The position numbers and the translations under genes were made by a program. The notes beneath the pieces were generated by a model. The model was given only the letters and a program-made list of their open reading frames with translations, was not told where the DNA came from and searched no databases. Positions 55,976-63,788 of a DNA stretch of 63,788 nt are shown here, piece after piece. Origin of the DNA: Rhodococcus sp. 06-462-5 (lineage in GTDB: Bacteria; Actinomycetota; Actinomycetes; Mycobacteriales; Mycobacteriaceae). The DNA lies in the NCBI RefSeq assembly GCF_002258315.1, contig NZ_NOYD01000027.1:1-63788 (forward strand). Direction: 5' to 3'. Positions within the stretch are counted from its first letter, which is position 1. Every line of letters begins with the position of its first letter.

Positions 55976-56594
55976 TACCAGGCAGCACCCGAGTGGCTCG
56001 TAGCCGTGGATCCACCTCGTCCAGATAGATCCGGCACGCCGCGTGATAGCGCTGATCGAAGGCCGTACCGGCAGCCTCGTCACCCCCGAGCGCATCCGCA
56101 TCCCTGGCTATACCCCGAGCCCGCGCGACGTCCATGGGGGTGTCGACGAAGACCGTGTAATCCCAGTAGTCGGGCAGCGGCGTCCGGTGCAGAAAGGTTC
56201 CGTCCACCACCACGATCGCGTCGGCCGGCACCGATTCCAGCGGATCGTCGACCGGCTCATCCGTCGCCAGATCGATTACTCGACGCCGAATTTCGCGGCT
56301 TCCGTTCGGCCCCAACGGAATCAGCACGTATGCACGGAGCGCGTCGAAGTCGTACGCGTCCTGGTAGTAGCCGAGAGCCGACGCTCGACCCTGTCGATAC
56401 CGGTGGGCGCGCCGGTGATGAAAGCCGTCCATCGTCACATGTATGGACGGACGCCCGTGTGCTGCAACAGCATCCACCAGCCATCGTGCGCATGTGGACT
56501 TACCGGACGCCGTCACTCCGTCGACCGCCACCCGTAGCGGATGCCCCGGAGCCCGCGAGAGCACGTCTCGCACCATGTCATCACCGACGCTCAT
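55950..56594 (-). CDS. Uridine kinase-like P-loop protein
   Basis: 214 residues from the ATG 56594. Walker A GVTASGKSTCARWL, VTMDGFHHRR, the YDFDAL segment and IVVVDGTFLHR match the uridine kinase/phosphoribulokinase family; the LID-type sequence DTPMDVARARGIARD follows. The upstream frame to 56624 is discarded, since it lies inside the ArsR operator. It is divergent from arsR. Confidence 0.82.
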   Translation of the reverse strand: MSVGDDMVRDVLSRAPGHPLRVAVDGVTASGKSTCARWLVDAVAAHGRPSIHVTMDGFHHRRAHRYRQGRASALGYYQDAYDFDALRAYVLIPLGPNGSREIRRRVIDLATDEPVDDPLESVPADAIVVVDGTFLHRTPLPDYWDYTVFVDTPMDVARARGIARDADALGGDEAAGTAFDQRYHAACRIYLDEVDPRLRATRVLPGIDSLLSME

Positions 56595-56620
56595 GGGGCC
56601 AGGGTAGGCGATCTGCTTTA

Positions 56621-56636
56621 TCAACCAAATGGTTGA
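56621..56636. promoter_or_regulatory. ArsR-type operator
   Basis: TCAACCAAATGGTTGA is a perfect 16-base palindrome in the gap between the divergent uridine kinase gene and arsR, 52 bases upstream of the arsR start. CAACCA-TGGTTG palindromes are typical sites for ArsR/SdpR-type repressors paired with SRPBCC genes. Confidence 0.65.
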
Positions 56637-56688
56637 CTACGTTCGGTGAGCGGCCTATTCTCGGCAAACAACACGCAGCGAGGACACC

Positions 56689-57048
56689 ATGGACGATCGA
56701 ACAGAGCAGCTCAACAGGACGTTTGCGGCCCTGGCCGACCCGACGCGACGTGACATCGTCGCTCGGCTCGCCGGGGCGGATGCGAACGTCAGCGAACTGG
56801 CCGAACCGTACGAGATGAGTCTGCAAGCGGTGTCGAAGCACGTGAAAGTGCTCGAAGAGGCCGGATTGGTCACCCGCAGCAAGGATGCCCAGCGTCGTCC
56901 GGTGCATCTCGATGCCGAGGTGTTCGGCCTGATGACGAAATGGATCGAGCGCTATCGCCAGGAAGCAGAGCAACGTTATCGACGCCTCGATGCCCTGCTG
57001 GACACCATCGCAGACGACAACACCACCGAGACGAAGGAAGTGTCATGA
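56689..57048 (+). CDS. ArsR-family transcriptional regulator
   Basis: 119 residues. The winged helix FAALADPTRRDIVARLAGADANVSELAEPYEMSLQAVSKHVKVLEEAGLVTRSKDAQRRPVHL is complete and lacks the metal-binding cysteines of arsenic sensors, as in the subgroup paired with SRPBCC proteins. Its stop overlaps the next ATG (ATGA), so the two are co-translated. Confidence 0.92.
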   Translation: MDDRTEQLNRTFAALADPTRRDIVARLAGADANVSELAEPYEMSLQAVSKHVKVLEEAGLVTRSKDAQRRPVHLDAEVFGLMTKWIERYRQEAEQRYRRLDALLDTIADDNTTETKEVS

Positions 57049-58082
57049 CCACGCACGAAACCGAGATCGTCGCGGACGAGAAAGTCCCCACGATCGAGAT
57101 CATCCGAGAGTTCGATGCGACGCCGGAGCGGGTGTTTCGCGCTCATATCGACCCCGAGCTGTATCGCCAGTGGGTGGGTCCGCGATCGTTGACGACCCGA
57201 ATCATGAAGTGGCAGGGCCACACCGGAGGTGCGTGGGCTTTCGCCAACGACCGGGACGGTGAAGAGATCGCTGCCTTCTACGGGAGCTTCCACGAGGTGC
57301 GTGCAAACGAGCGAATTGTCTGGACCTTCACCTGGGAGGGTGCGCCCGATTCGGTGGCGCTCGAAACACTCACCTTCGAGACTCGAGACGATGGCGGTAC
57401 ACGGCTGAGGGTCCTGAGCGTGATGTCGGACTTCGCCTCTCGCGACGGCATGCTGTCCAGCGGCATGGACGTAGGCGTGAAGGAGGGCTACGACAAGCTC
57501 GACGAACTGCTCGGGCACAGCGCAGGTCCGGCCCAGCAGCACATGCAGGATGCAGCGCGGTTCACCGCGCTGGTCGAGTCCGCCTCGCCCGAGAACTGGT
57601 CTCGGCCGAGCCCGGTATCAGGCTGGGCTGCAATCGATGTCGTGAAGCACCTGGTCGAGTGGTCTCGCGGTTTCCTCGCCGGCGGGGCCGGTATCGAACT
57701 GCAAACTCTGGACGTCGAAGCCGACCCGGCCGCGGCCTGGACCCAGCACGTCGCCGACATCCAAGCAATTCTCGACGACCCCGCCGGCCGGATTCTGAGC
57801 AACCCGCACACCGGAGACATGCCGGTGGACAAGGCGATCGACATGTTCTACACCGCCGACGTCTGGATGCACTCCTGGGACCTGGCGAGAGCCCTCGACC
57901 GAGAGCCCGATCTGGGTCAGGAACGTTGCGCTGCAGCTCTGGAGGCCATGCGACCGATGGAACGGATGCTGCGGGACAGCGGGCAGTACGGGCCCGCCGT
58001 CCCTGTTGCCGACGACTCCGCCCCACAGGACAAACTGATGGCTTTCATCGGCCGTGACCCGGCCTGGTCACCCGGAAGCTAA
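57045..58082 (+). CDS. SRPBCC (AHSA1) domain fused to maleylpyruvate isomerase/DinB-like domain
   Basis: 345 residues. Residues 15-155 form an SRPBCC/AHSA1 lipid- or ligand-binding domain (IEIIREFDATPERVFRAHIDPELYRQWVGP...GGTRLRVLSVMSDFASRDGML). Residues 160-345 match the mycothiol-dependent maleylpyruvate isomerase-like TIGR03086 group, with metal-site histidines in VVKHLVEWSRG and DVWMHSWDLARAL. ArsR-SRPBCC gene pairs usually encode the two domains separately, so this fusion is notable. It converges on the siderophore-binding gene with a 4-base overlap. Confidence 0.85.
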   Translation: MTTHETEIVADEKVPTIEIIREFDATPERVFRAHIDPELYRQWVGPRSLTTRIMKWQGHTGGAWAFANDRDGEEIAAFYGSFHEVRANERIVWTFTWEGAPDSVALETLTFETRDDGGTRLRVLSVMSDFASRDGMLSSGMDVGVKEGYDKLDELLGHSAGPAQQHMQDAARFTALVESASPENWSRPSPVSGWAAIDVVKHLVEWSRGFLAGGAGIELQTLDVEADPAAAWTQHVADIQAILDDPAGRILSNPHTGDMPVDKAIDMFYTADVWMHSWDLARALDREPDLGQERCAAALEAMRPMERMLRDSGQYGPAVPVADDSAPQDKLMAFIGRDPAWSPGS

Positions 58083-59062
58083 CTACCCACTGCTTCGAGC
58101 TGAGGTCGGATCTTGTTCAGCGAGAACTCGACCGACGCCTTCGACGGCAGGTTGATGCCAACCACAGTCGCGTAGTCGACGACAGCCAACCCGCCACCGG
58201 TGACCGCGGGCAGGGCGGTGAAGCCCGGTAGCTTCCGGAGATCGTCGCCTGTCCCACCGTTCGGCAGCACAACCACCACGTCCGCAGTGAGCGCGTCGAT
58301 CCGCTCCGGGCTCAGCGTGATTCGGCCACCGGAGATGTCCGGCGAGTTCGCCAGATCCTCAGGAACACTCAGTCCGATGCTGTCGAACACCAGCGCTGCA
58401 CCGTCTTCCGGATCCGCGACGACCACCAGCTGCTGCGTGTCGAAAATGAACTGCGAGAGCACCGCAGTCCTACCGGAAAGCCCCGGAAGGTCCGACGCGA
58501 TCGCATCGGTGAACTTGTTGCCCTCCGCGATGATCCGGTCGGCGTCGTCCTTTCGATCGAGAATCTCCCCGAGCGTCTCGATCTGTGCCTGCCACGATTC
58601 GACGGTCGTGTCCTTGGGGAGGACCGTCGGAGCGATCTCCGGCAAGCCCTTGTAGGGATCCGCTGACGCGATGCCGGAAACCAGGATCAGGTCGGGCTCG
58701 AGCGCGGCGATCGCCTCCGTCGGTACGGCACCACCCATCTGTTCGACGGCCGCCGCGTCGAGCATGACAGCATCGTTTGCCACACCGGTCTGCCAGGGGA
58801 AGAGCTCGCGTTCGTCACCGTAGGAACCGGCGGAGACGTACCCGACGGGTTGCACATCGAATTCCAGCAGCGCGTCGACCCACTGCTGCCCAAAGGCGAC
58901 GATGCGCTCCGGCGTTCCCGTGATCTGCGTCGGTCCGGCAATTGTGTCGATCGTGACGGTGCGGGCTTCGGATCCGGCGTCGTCCGCTGGCCCGCTAGTG
59001 CACGCGACCAGCGCCGATGCGGTGATCAGGGCAAGCGCATACCCCAGAGATGTCCGTTTCAT
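58079..59062 (-). CDS. Iron-siderophore ABC transporter substrate-binding lipoprotein
   Basis: 327 residues. A signal peptide with lipobox LVAC (Cys21) anchors it to the membrane. The FecB/FepB (type III) fold is shown by RIVAFGQQWVDALLEFDVQPVGYV, LEPDLILVSG, a long central helix (QIETLGEILDRKDDADRIIAEG) and LTADVVVVLPNG. It captures ferric siderophores; no permease or ATPase gene lies beside it. An iron box upstream suggests repression by iron-loaded IdeR/DtxR. Confidence 0.9.
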   Translation of the reverse strand: MKRTSLGYALALITASALVACTSGPADDAGSEARTVTIDTIAGPTQITGTPERIVAFGQQWVDALLEFDVQPVGYVSAGSYGDERELFPWQTGVANDAVMLDAAAVEQMGGAVPTEAIAALEPDLILVSGIASADPYKGLPEIAPTVLPKDTTVESWQAQIETLGEILDRKDDADRIIAEGNKFTDAIASDLPGLSGRTAVLSQFIFDTQQLVVVADPEDGAALVFDSIGLSVPEDLANSPDISGGRITLSPERIDALTADVVVVLPNGGTGDDLRKLPGFTALPAVTGGGLAVVDYATVVGINLPSKASVEFSLNKIRPQLEAVGS

Positions 59063-59071
59063 GCGGCGAAA

Positions 59072-59090
59072 TTAGCACAGGCTCACCTTT
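59072..59090. promoter_or_regulatory. IdeR/DtxR iron box
   Basis: TTAGCACAGGCTCACCTTT matches 13 of 19 positions of the IdeR consensus TTAGGTTAGGCTAACCTAA, including the TTAG, AGGCT and ACCT blocks. It lies 10 bases upstream of the siderophore-binding gene. Confidence 0.7.
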
Positions 59091-59106
59091 CTAGGGTGGC
59101 CTACGT

Positions 59107-60312
59107 TCAGAGGTACTTCTTCAGCTCCATCTTCGCGATCGACATCTTGTGCACCTCGTCCGGACCGTCGGCGAGCCGCAGCGTGCGGATGTGCGCGTAC
59201 ATCATCGCGAGCGGGAAGTCGTTGGACACTCCGCCTCCGCCGTGCACCTGGATGGCGCGGTCGATGATCTTCAGCGCCATCTCCGGTGCCGCCACCTTGA
59301 TGGCTGCGATCTCGGTACGCGCTTCCTTGTTCCCGACGGTGTCCATCAGGTAAGCGGCCTTGAGCGTGAGCAGTCGCGTCTTCTCGATCTCGATGCGTGC
59401 CTCGGCGATCCAGTCCTGGATGTTCGAGCGCATCGCCACCGGCTTGCCGAAGGTCACTCTCGATACTGCACGGCGGCAAAGCAATTCGAGCGCACGTTCG
59501 GCCACACCGATGGTGCGCATGGCGTGGTGGATACGGCCGGGCCCCAAGCGAGCCTGGCTGATGGCGAATCCTTCACCCGGCCCCTTCAGCACGTCCTTCG
59601 CCGGCACCCGCACGTCTTCGAAGAGCACCTCGGCGTGGCCTTCGCGGTCGATGTAGCCGAACACCGGCAGGTTGCGCAGCACGGTGACACCGGGAGCGTC
59701 GATGGGTACCACCAGCATCGACTGTTGACGGTGGGTGGCCGCCTCGGGATCGGTCTTGCCCATCACGATGAGCACCTTGCAGTTCTTGTGCATCGCATTG
59801 GACGTCCACCACTTGCGCCCGTTGAGGATGAAGTCGTCACCGTCGCGGTCCATCTTCATCGCGATGTTGGTGGCGTCGGAGCTGGCCACGTCGGGCTCGG
59901 TCATCGCGAAGGCAGAGCGAATGGTGCCGTCCAGCAACGGCTTCAGGTACTTCTCTTTGTGCTCGTCGGTGCCGAAGAGCGTGAACACCTCCATGTTGCC
60001 GGTGTCCGGTGCGTTGCAGTTGCATGCCTCGGGGGCGAGCAGGCTGCGTCCCATGATCTCGGCCAGCGGTGCGTATTCGAGGTTGGTCAGACCGGGGCCC
60101 CACTCCGGATGCGGGTGGAACAGATTCCACAGTCCACGCGAGCGCGCTTCCTTCTTCAGGTCCTCGATGATCGGCGGCTGAAAGTGCGGGTCACCGGACT
60201 CGAGCATCTGCTGCTCGTACACTGCCTCGGCCGGGTAGATGTGAGAGTCCATGAACTCCAACAGATCCGACTCGTATTTCTTCGCACGGTCGGAGGTCTC
60301 GAAAAATGCCAC
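59107..60312 (-). CDS. Acyl-CoA dehydrogenase
   Basis: 401 residues. FAD/acyl-CoA motifs [46 protein letters not shown] and the C-terminal [36 protein letters not shown] are present. The catalytic base region resembles the ACAD10/11-type and actinobacterial FadE family. It follows the SDR gene by 9 bases in one unit, suggesting the oxidation of an acyl-CoA and a hydroxy intermediate in the same route. Confidence 0.92.
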   Translation of the reverse strand: MAFFETSDRAKKYESDLLEFMDSHIYPAEAVYEQQMLESGDPHFQPPIIEDLKKEARSRGLWNLFHPHPEWGPGLTNLEYAPLAEIMGRSLLAPEACNCNAPDTGNMEVFTLFGTDEHKEKYLKPLLDGTIRSAFAMTEPDVASSDATNIAMKMDRDGDDFILNGRKWWTSNAMHKNCKVLIVMGKTDPEAATHRQQSMLVVPIDAPGVTVLRNLPVFGYIDREGHAEVLFEDVRVPAKDVLKGPGEGFAISQARLGPGRIHHAMRTIGVAERALELLCRRAVSRVTFGKPVAMRSNIQDWIAEARIEIEKTRLLTLKAAYLMDTVGNKEARTEIAAIKVAAPEMALKIIDRAIQVHGGGGVSNDFPLAMMYAHIRTLRLADGPDEVHKMSIAKMELKKYL

Positions 60313-60321
60313 GGTGGGCCC

Positions 60322-61143
60322 CTATCGGTTGTTGTCGAGCAAGCTGTCCTGGTAGCGACGCATGCCGCGCAACCACCGGTCGTAGTCGGCACCCTTGTTG
60401 CGGTACATGTCCAACACGTTCTCGTGCGGCAGAATGAGGAACTGCTCGCGGTCCATCGCGTCGAGCACCACATCGGCGACATCGAGTGGTTCGAGTACGG
60501 CACCGGCACTGAGAACCGCGGCAGTTGCCGCCGCTCCCAACGCATCTCCGGATTCACGTCCCTCGTAGAGCAGTTTGGTGTTGACACCCATCGGGCACAG
60601 GCAGCTGACGCGAATACCGCGATTGCCGTAGGTGACGTTCATCCATTCGGCGAATCCGACCGCCGCGTGCTTGGTGGTTGCGTATGTCGCCGAGCCGATC
60701 TGGGTGAGCAGACCGGCCGCGGAGGCCGTGCTGACGAAGTACCCCTCGCCGCGCTCGAGCCAGCCCGGTACCAGCAGTTGCGCGGCGCGAATGTGCGCGC
60801 GCACGTTGACGTCGAACGAGAGGTCCCAGTCCTGTTCGGTGGCGTCGAGTCCGGGTGCACCGCTGATGCCTGCGTTGGCGAAGTAGAGGTCGACCGGTCC
60901 GAATGAGTCCTCGGCCACCGCGACCAGCCGTTGGATGTCCTCTGTGTTCGACGCGTCCGCCGCAGCGGCGACGGACGTTCCCGGCCGGTCGCGCTCGATG
61001 GCGTCGACCACGGATTGAGCAGTGGTTCCGTCGAGGTCGGAGACGACGACTCGCGCCCCGTGTTCGGTGAGCCGGGCAGCGATGGCCCCGCCGATTCCGC
61101 CACCACCTCCGGTGACGATGGCGACTCTGCCTTCAACCTTCAT
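60322..61143 (-). CDS. Short-chain dehydrogenase/reductase
   Basis: 273 residues. Cofactor site VTGGGGGIGGAIAARL, Asp in VSDLDGTTAQ (NAD preference), FANAGISG, VSTASAAGLLTQIGSATYATTKHAAVG (Ser, Tyr-x3-Lys). The family includes 3-hydroxyacyl-CoA and steroid dehydrogenases. It is first in the unit with the acyl-CoA dehydrogenase; its ATG is predicted to be the transcript start. Confidence 0.9.
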   Translation of the reverse strand: MKVEGRVAIVTGGGGGIGGAIAARLTEHGARVVVSDLDGTTAQSVVDAIERDRPGTSVAAAADASNTEDIQRLVAVAEDSFGPVDLYFANAGISGAPGLDATEQDWDLSFDVNVRAHIRAAQLLVPGWLERGEGYFVSTASAAGLLTQIGSATYATTKHAAVGFAEWMNVTYGNRGIRVSCLCPMGVNTKLLYEGRESGDALGAAATAAVLSAGAVLEPLDVADVVLDAMDREQFLILPHENVLDMYRNKGADYDRWLRGMRRYQDSLLDNNR

Positions 61144-61149
61144 GCCCCA

Positions 61150-61178
61150 GGTATAGTTGAAGTCAGTTTCAAGTTCAA
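61150..61178 (-). promoter_or_regulatory. Leaderless promoter with overlapping operator of the SDR/acyl-CoA dehydrogenase unit
   Basis: TTGAAC (61178-61173), 17 bases, TATACC (61155-61150) form a near-consensus promoter, and the expected start coincides with the ATG at 61143. The spacer holds TTGAA/TTCAA inverted half-sites (GTTGAA at 61156 and TTCAAC at 61174), a likely repressor site. Confidence 0.6.
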
Positions 61179-61215
61179 CCCTCGTTGCATGAACTCGCTG
61201 GTCAGGGCCCGTGCC

Positions 61216-62070
61216 TCAGGCCCGCGGGCGCGCCGGATCGGTGATCCATCCCGACCATGAGCCCGGATACAAGGCCGCATCGATGCCCGCCAATTCGAGC
61301 GCGAGAATCTGATGTGCCGCAGTCACCCCGGATCCGCAGTAGACGGCGACGTCCTTCCCCTCCGGCACAAGTCCACTGAATGTGCCATTGAGTACCTCCG
61401 GCGCCAGGAACCGCCCGTCCGCATCGACGTTCTCGGTCGTCGGCCGATTGACCGCACCGGGGATGTGACCGGCCACAGGATCCACCGGCTCCACTTCCCC
61501 ACGAAATCGTTCGGGGGCCCGGGCGTCGAGCAAAATGTTGTTCTGCGCGAAGTCGAGCACGTCGTCGACATCGAGAATGCGGGCGAGCGATGGTCGGGCG
61601 GTGAACGATCCGGCCGCGACGATCGACGGTTCGGTACCTATCGGGAATCCGGCCGCGACCCACTGGGCGAGGCCACCGTCGAGGACCCGCACGTCGCGGT
61701 GCCCGAAGTAGCGCAGCAGCCACCACGCTCGCGCCGCGGCAGTTGCGGGACCCGCGTCGTAGACCACCACGGAGGAGTCGTTGTCGACCCCGGCACCGCG
61801 CATCGCTGCAACGAAGGTCTCCTCATCGGGCAAGGGGTGACGGCCGCGATGATTCGGGTCGTTCCTGCTGGCTCCACTCCCATGATCCGGCGGAGCAGCC
61901 AGATCGGCATCGAGGTCCACGAACTGCGCGTTCGGGATGTGACCGGCCTCGTAAGCGGCTCTGTCGCTACCGGTCTGAAGCACGAACCGAATGTCGAGGA
62001 CGACCGGGCCGCGTCCCATCTCGAAGAGGTCGTGCAGTTCGGCGGCAGAGATCAGCGGCGAGGGGCTCAT
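61216..62070 (-). CDS. Thiosulfate/3-mercaptopyruvate sulfurtransferase (two rhodanese domains)
   Basis: 284 residues in two rhodanese domains, the first inactive. LISAAELHDLFE, VVLDIRF, GHIPNAQFVDLDADLA and HPLPDEETF mark the N-terminal half, and DARAPERFRGEVEPVDPVAGHIPGAVNRP and the catalytic loop AVYCGSGVTAAHQILAL the C-terminal half. The CGSGVT loop favours 3-mercaptopyruvate over thiosulfate. Similar to SseA proteins of mycobacteria. Confidence 0.92.
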   Translation of the reverse strand: MSPSPLISAAELHDLFEMGRGPVVLDIRFVLQTGSDRAAYEAGHIPNAQFVDLDADLAAPPDHGSGASRNDPNHRGRHPLPDEETFVAAMRGAGVDNDSSVVVYDAGPATAAARAWWLLRYFGHRDVRVLDGGLAQWVAAGFPIGTEPSIVAAGSFTARPSLARILDVDDVLDFAQNNILLDARAPERFRGEVEPVDPVAGHIPGAVNRPTTENVDADGRFLAPEVLNGTFSGLVPEGKDVAVYCGSGVTAAHQILALELAGIDAALYPGSWSGWITDPARPRA

Positions 62071-62135
62071 AAGGCTTCGACGCTAACAGCCCCGCGCCGG
62101 GAATAGCTCGGTGTCGGAGCAGGTTGTCCGCAGGC

Positions 62136-63281
62136 GTGACCGAAACTGCATCCACAACACAGCATCTGTCCACCGCCGGGCTCTTCGAGCCGTTCGAGGT
62201 CAAGTCGCTGAAGCTGCGCAATCGCTTCGCCATGGCCCCGATGACGCGCGCGTTCTCGCCCGACGGCATCCCCGGTCCGGATGTGGCCGAGTACTACCGC
62301 AAACGCGCTGCCGGTGGCACGAGCCTCATCATCACCGAGGGCACCTACATCCCCGATCCCGCCGCGGGCCCTCACACCCGTGTCCCGCGGATCTACGGTG
62401 AAGCCAGCCTCGAGGGGTGGAAGGGCGTCGTCGACGCTGTGCACGCCGAAGGCAGCGCGATCATCCCGCAGCTGTGGCACCTCGGGGTCGAGCGCGGCAC
62501 CGAGCCTCGCCTCTTCCCGGACGTCACCACCGTGAGCCCGTCGGGGATTGCACTCGACGGTTCTTCGGTGGGTCGGGCATTCACCGACACCGACCTCGAC
62601 GAACTCACCTCGCAGTGGGTACAGGCCGCGGTCAACGCGAAGAACACCGGCTTCGACGGCCTGGAGCTGCACGGCGCGCACGGATATCTGCTCGACGAAT
62701 TCCTCTGGTCCACAACCAATGTGCGCGACGACGAGTTCGGCGGTTCCCTCGAAGCTCGGACGCGCTTCCCGGCGCAGGTCGTTGCCGCGATCCGCGCTGC
62801 GGTAGGCGAGGACTTCGCCATCGTGTACCGCTTCTCGCAGTGGAAGAGCAATCACTTCGACGCGCGGATCGCGCAGAATCCCGAGGAACTCGGACGCGTC
62901 CTGACTCCCCTGGTCGACGCCGGAGTGGACATCTTGCACGCCTCGACCCGTCGCCACTGGGATCCGGCGTTCCCGGAACTGGACGGCAACGACGGAAAGC
63001 TGGGCTTGGCCGGGTGGACCCGCAAGCTCACCGGCGTTCCGACGATCACCGTCGGATCGGTCGGCCTCGACTCGGTGTTCACCTCGGCATGGTCGGAGGA
63101 CGCCGCATCCGGTGTCACCGGACTCGATGCACTGGTCGGTCAGTTCGAGGACAACGAATTCGATCTGGTGGCCGTCGGACGTGCGCTGCTGTCCGATCCC
63201 GAGTGGGTGAACAAGGTCGGAGACGGCCGCGTGGACGACCGCATCGAATTCACCCGCGACCACATTCAGCACCTGATCTGA
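62136..63281 (+). CDS. NADH:flavin oxidoreductase, Old Yellow Enzyme family
   Basis: 381 residues from the GTG 62136 (a TTG at 62124 is an alternative). The FMN TIM barrel has LRNRFAMAPMTRAFS, TEGTYIPDPAA, QLWHLGVERG, the active-site FDGLELHGAHGYLLDEFLW and TITVGSVGLD; PMTRAF lacks the Cys of some bacterial OYEs. The C-terminal LVAVGRALLSDPEWVNKV is typical. Reduces activated C=C bonds using NAD(P)H; natural substrate unknown. Confidence 0.92.
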   Translation: MTETASTTQHLSTAGLFEPFEVKSLKLRNRFAMAPMTRAFSPDGIPGPDVAEYYRKRAAGGTSLIITEGTYIPDPAAGPHTRVPRIYGEASLEGWKGVVDAVHAEGSAIIPQLWHLGVERGTEPRLFPDVTTVSPSGIALDGSSVGRAFTDTDLDELTSQWVQAAVNAKNTGFDGLELHGAHGYLLDEFLWSTTNVRDDEFGGSLEARTRFPAQVVAAIRAAVGEDFAIVYRFSQWKSNHFDARIAQNPEELGRVLTPLVDAGVDILHASTRRHWDPAFPELDGNDGKLGLAGWTRKLTGVPTITVGSVGLDSVFTSAWSEDAASGVTGLDALVGQFEDNEFDLVAVGRALLSDPEWVNKVGDGRVDDRIEFTRDHIQHLI

Positions 63282-63300
63282 CGTAGCGGGTACGGGATCC

Positions 63301-63334
63301 ACGGCAGCATCGCCTAGAACGGCGGTGCTGCCGT
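63301..63334. terminator. Bidirectional terminator between OYE and HNH genes
   Basis: ACGGCAGCATCGCC (63301-63314) pairs with GGCGGTGCTGCCGT (63321-63334) with a single mismatch and a 6-nt loop; a T-rich TTTCG follows on the plus strand. It overlaps the stop of the HNH gene. Confidence 0.8.
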
Positions 63335-63788
63335 TTCGTCCGTGTCGGGTTGTCGGTTGTCGGGTGGGTTGGGGTAGGCGATGATTCCGGAGTTTCGGGG
63401 TGTGGTGGGGATGTGTGGTCTGAGGTCGTTGCCGAGGATGGGGACGGCTGTGCCGTTGGTGGGCAGGGTGATTCGGGTGGTCTTCGAGGTCGAGGTCCAG
63501 AGGATGGCTCCGCCGGGGAGCATGACGGCTTTCCAATAGCCGGCGGTTTTGACGGTGTGGTGGTATTCGCAGAGGCATTGCAGATTGTTGACGGTGGTCC
63601 AGCCGCCGCCGAGAGGGTTGGTGTGGTCGAACGGGTTGATGTGGTCGAGTTGGCAGCGGGCGGCGGGGCGGTGGCAGCCGGGGAAGCGGCAGTGTTTGTC
63701 GCGGAGTCGGACCGCTGCGGTGGTGAGGGCATCGGGGCGGTAGATCAGGGCGCGGTCGGTGAGGGGGTCGCGGGGGACGGATTTTCCT
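63314..63788 (-). CDS. DUF222/HNH endonuclease-domain protein, 3' end only
   Basis: The gene runs off the window; about 158 C-terminal codons are present, ending at TAG 63314. They encode the HNH nuclease motif: RDKHCRFPGCHRPAARCQLDHI, NNLQCLCEYHHTVK and GYWKAVM, with paired cysteines for structural zinc, then a Pro/Thr-rich tail to PDNRQPDTDETAAPPF. This is the 13E12-type family, present in many copies in actinobacteria and often linked to repeats. The start lies outside. Confidence 0.9.
   Translation of the reverse strand, partial: GKSVPRDPLTDRALIYRPDALTTAAVRLRDKHCRFPGCHRPAARCQLDHINPFDHTNPLGGGWTTVNNLQCLCEYHHTVKTAGYWKAVMLPGGAILWTSTSKTTRITLPTNGTAVPILGNDLRPHIPTTPRNSGIIAYPNPPDNRQPDTDETAAPPF

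Overview
The window is high-GC actinobacterial chromosome. The order of the first 21 kb, on the minus strand from ppa towards clpC (dacB-like, DUF2342 metalloprotease, tilS, hpt, ftsH, folE, folP, folB, folK, DUF3180, DUF6779, DUF2520, panC, panD, coaX, lysS, clpC), is the arrangement known from Mycobacterium and its relatives. Codon use, an iron-box (IdeR/DtxR type) site, many short-chain and flavin oxidoreductases and the general style suggest a Rhodococcus/Rhodococcoides-like member of the Mycobacteriales. No rRNA, tRNA, CRISPR array or insertion sequence was seen.

Layout. (1) 1-21270: the conserved core block: protein quality control (ClpC, FtsH), lysyl-tRNA synthetase, pantothenate/CoA synthesis (PanC, PanD, CoaX plus a ketopantoate-reductase-like DUF2520 protein), folate synthesis (FolE, FolP, FolB, FolK), purine salvage, tRNA-Ile lysidine formation, a PBP4-type carboxypeptidase and inorganic pyrophosphatase. 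A cysteine dioxygenase/rhodanese pair sits between coaX and lysS. clpC carries what looks like a ClgR box directly upstream of a SigH-type promoter. lsr2, which lies between clpC and lysS in M. tuberculosis, is absent here. (2) 21.3-28.4 kb: a PAS protein, a diguanylate cyclase, a MarR regulator with a crotonase, an OHCU-decarboxylase-like protein, a TetR/membrane-protein pair and allantoicase. (3) 28.4-30.6 kb: a minus-strand sulfur module: a SAM-IV riboswitch ahead of a cysteine-desulfurase-like class V aminotransferase, then a short leader peptide of the RHVDLCR-C type ahead of a small luciferase-like (LLM) protein. (4) 30.7-36.1 kb: a 1316-residue Pls/PosA-family peptide synthetase (A-T-membrane-three hexapeptide domains) whose adenylation pocket reads D-A-E-S-I-G-T-V-V-K, a lysine-type code, followed after 6 bases by an M1 aminopeptidase. 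This is the most interesting system in the window.

(5) 36-45.3 kb: small membrane proteins, a GntR/MFS pair, a DUF2752 operon with a 32-residue membrane microprotein, a cupredoxin lipoprotein, a MerR-HEAT regulator with a HEAT partner, and a FUSC exporter. (6) 43.9-49.2 kb: a likely acetoin/butanediol locus (AcoR-like GAF regulator, acetoin-reductase-type SDR, butanediol-dehydrogenase-type MDR), divergent from a SnoaL/flavin-monooxygenase fusion, with a symmetric array of GTTGCAG half-sites in between. (7) 49.2-63.8 kb: accessory metabolism and regulation: VOC protein, NDH-2, carboxylesterase, aldo/keto reductase, MarR/PfpI pair with twin palindromic operators, uridine kinase, ArsR/SRPBCC-maleylpyruvate isomerase fusion, an iron-siderophore binding lipoprotein with an iron box, an acyl-CoA dehydrogenase/SDR operon with a predicted leaderless promoter, an SseA-like sulfurtransferase, an Old Yellow Enzyme, and the 3' end of a DUF222/HNH gene that runs off the window.

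All functions are inferred from motifs, length and context read by eye; no database search was possible.
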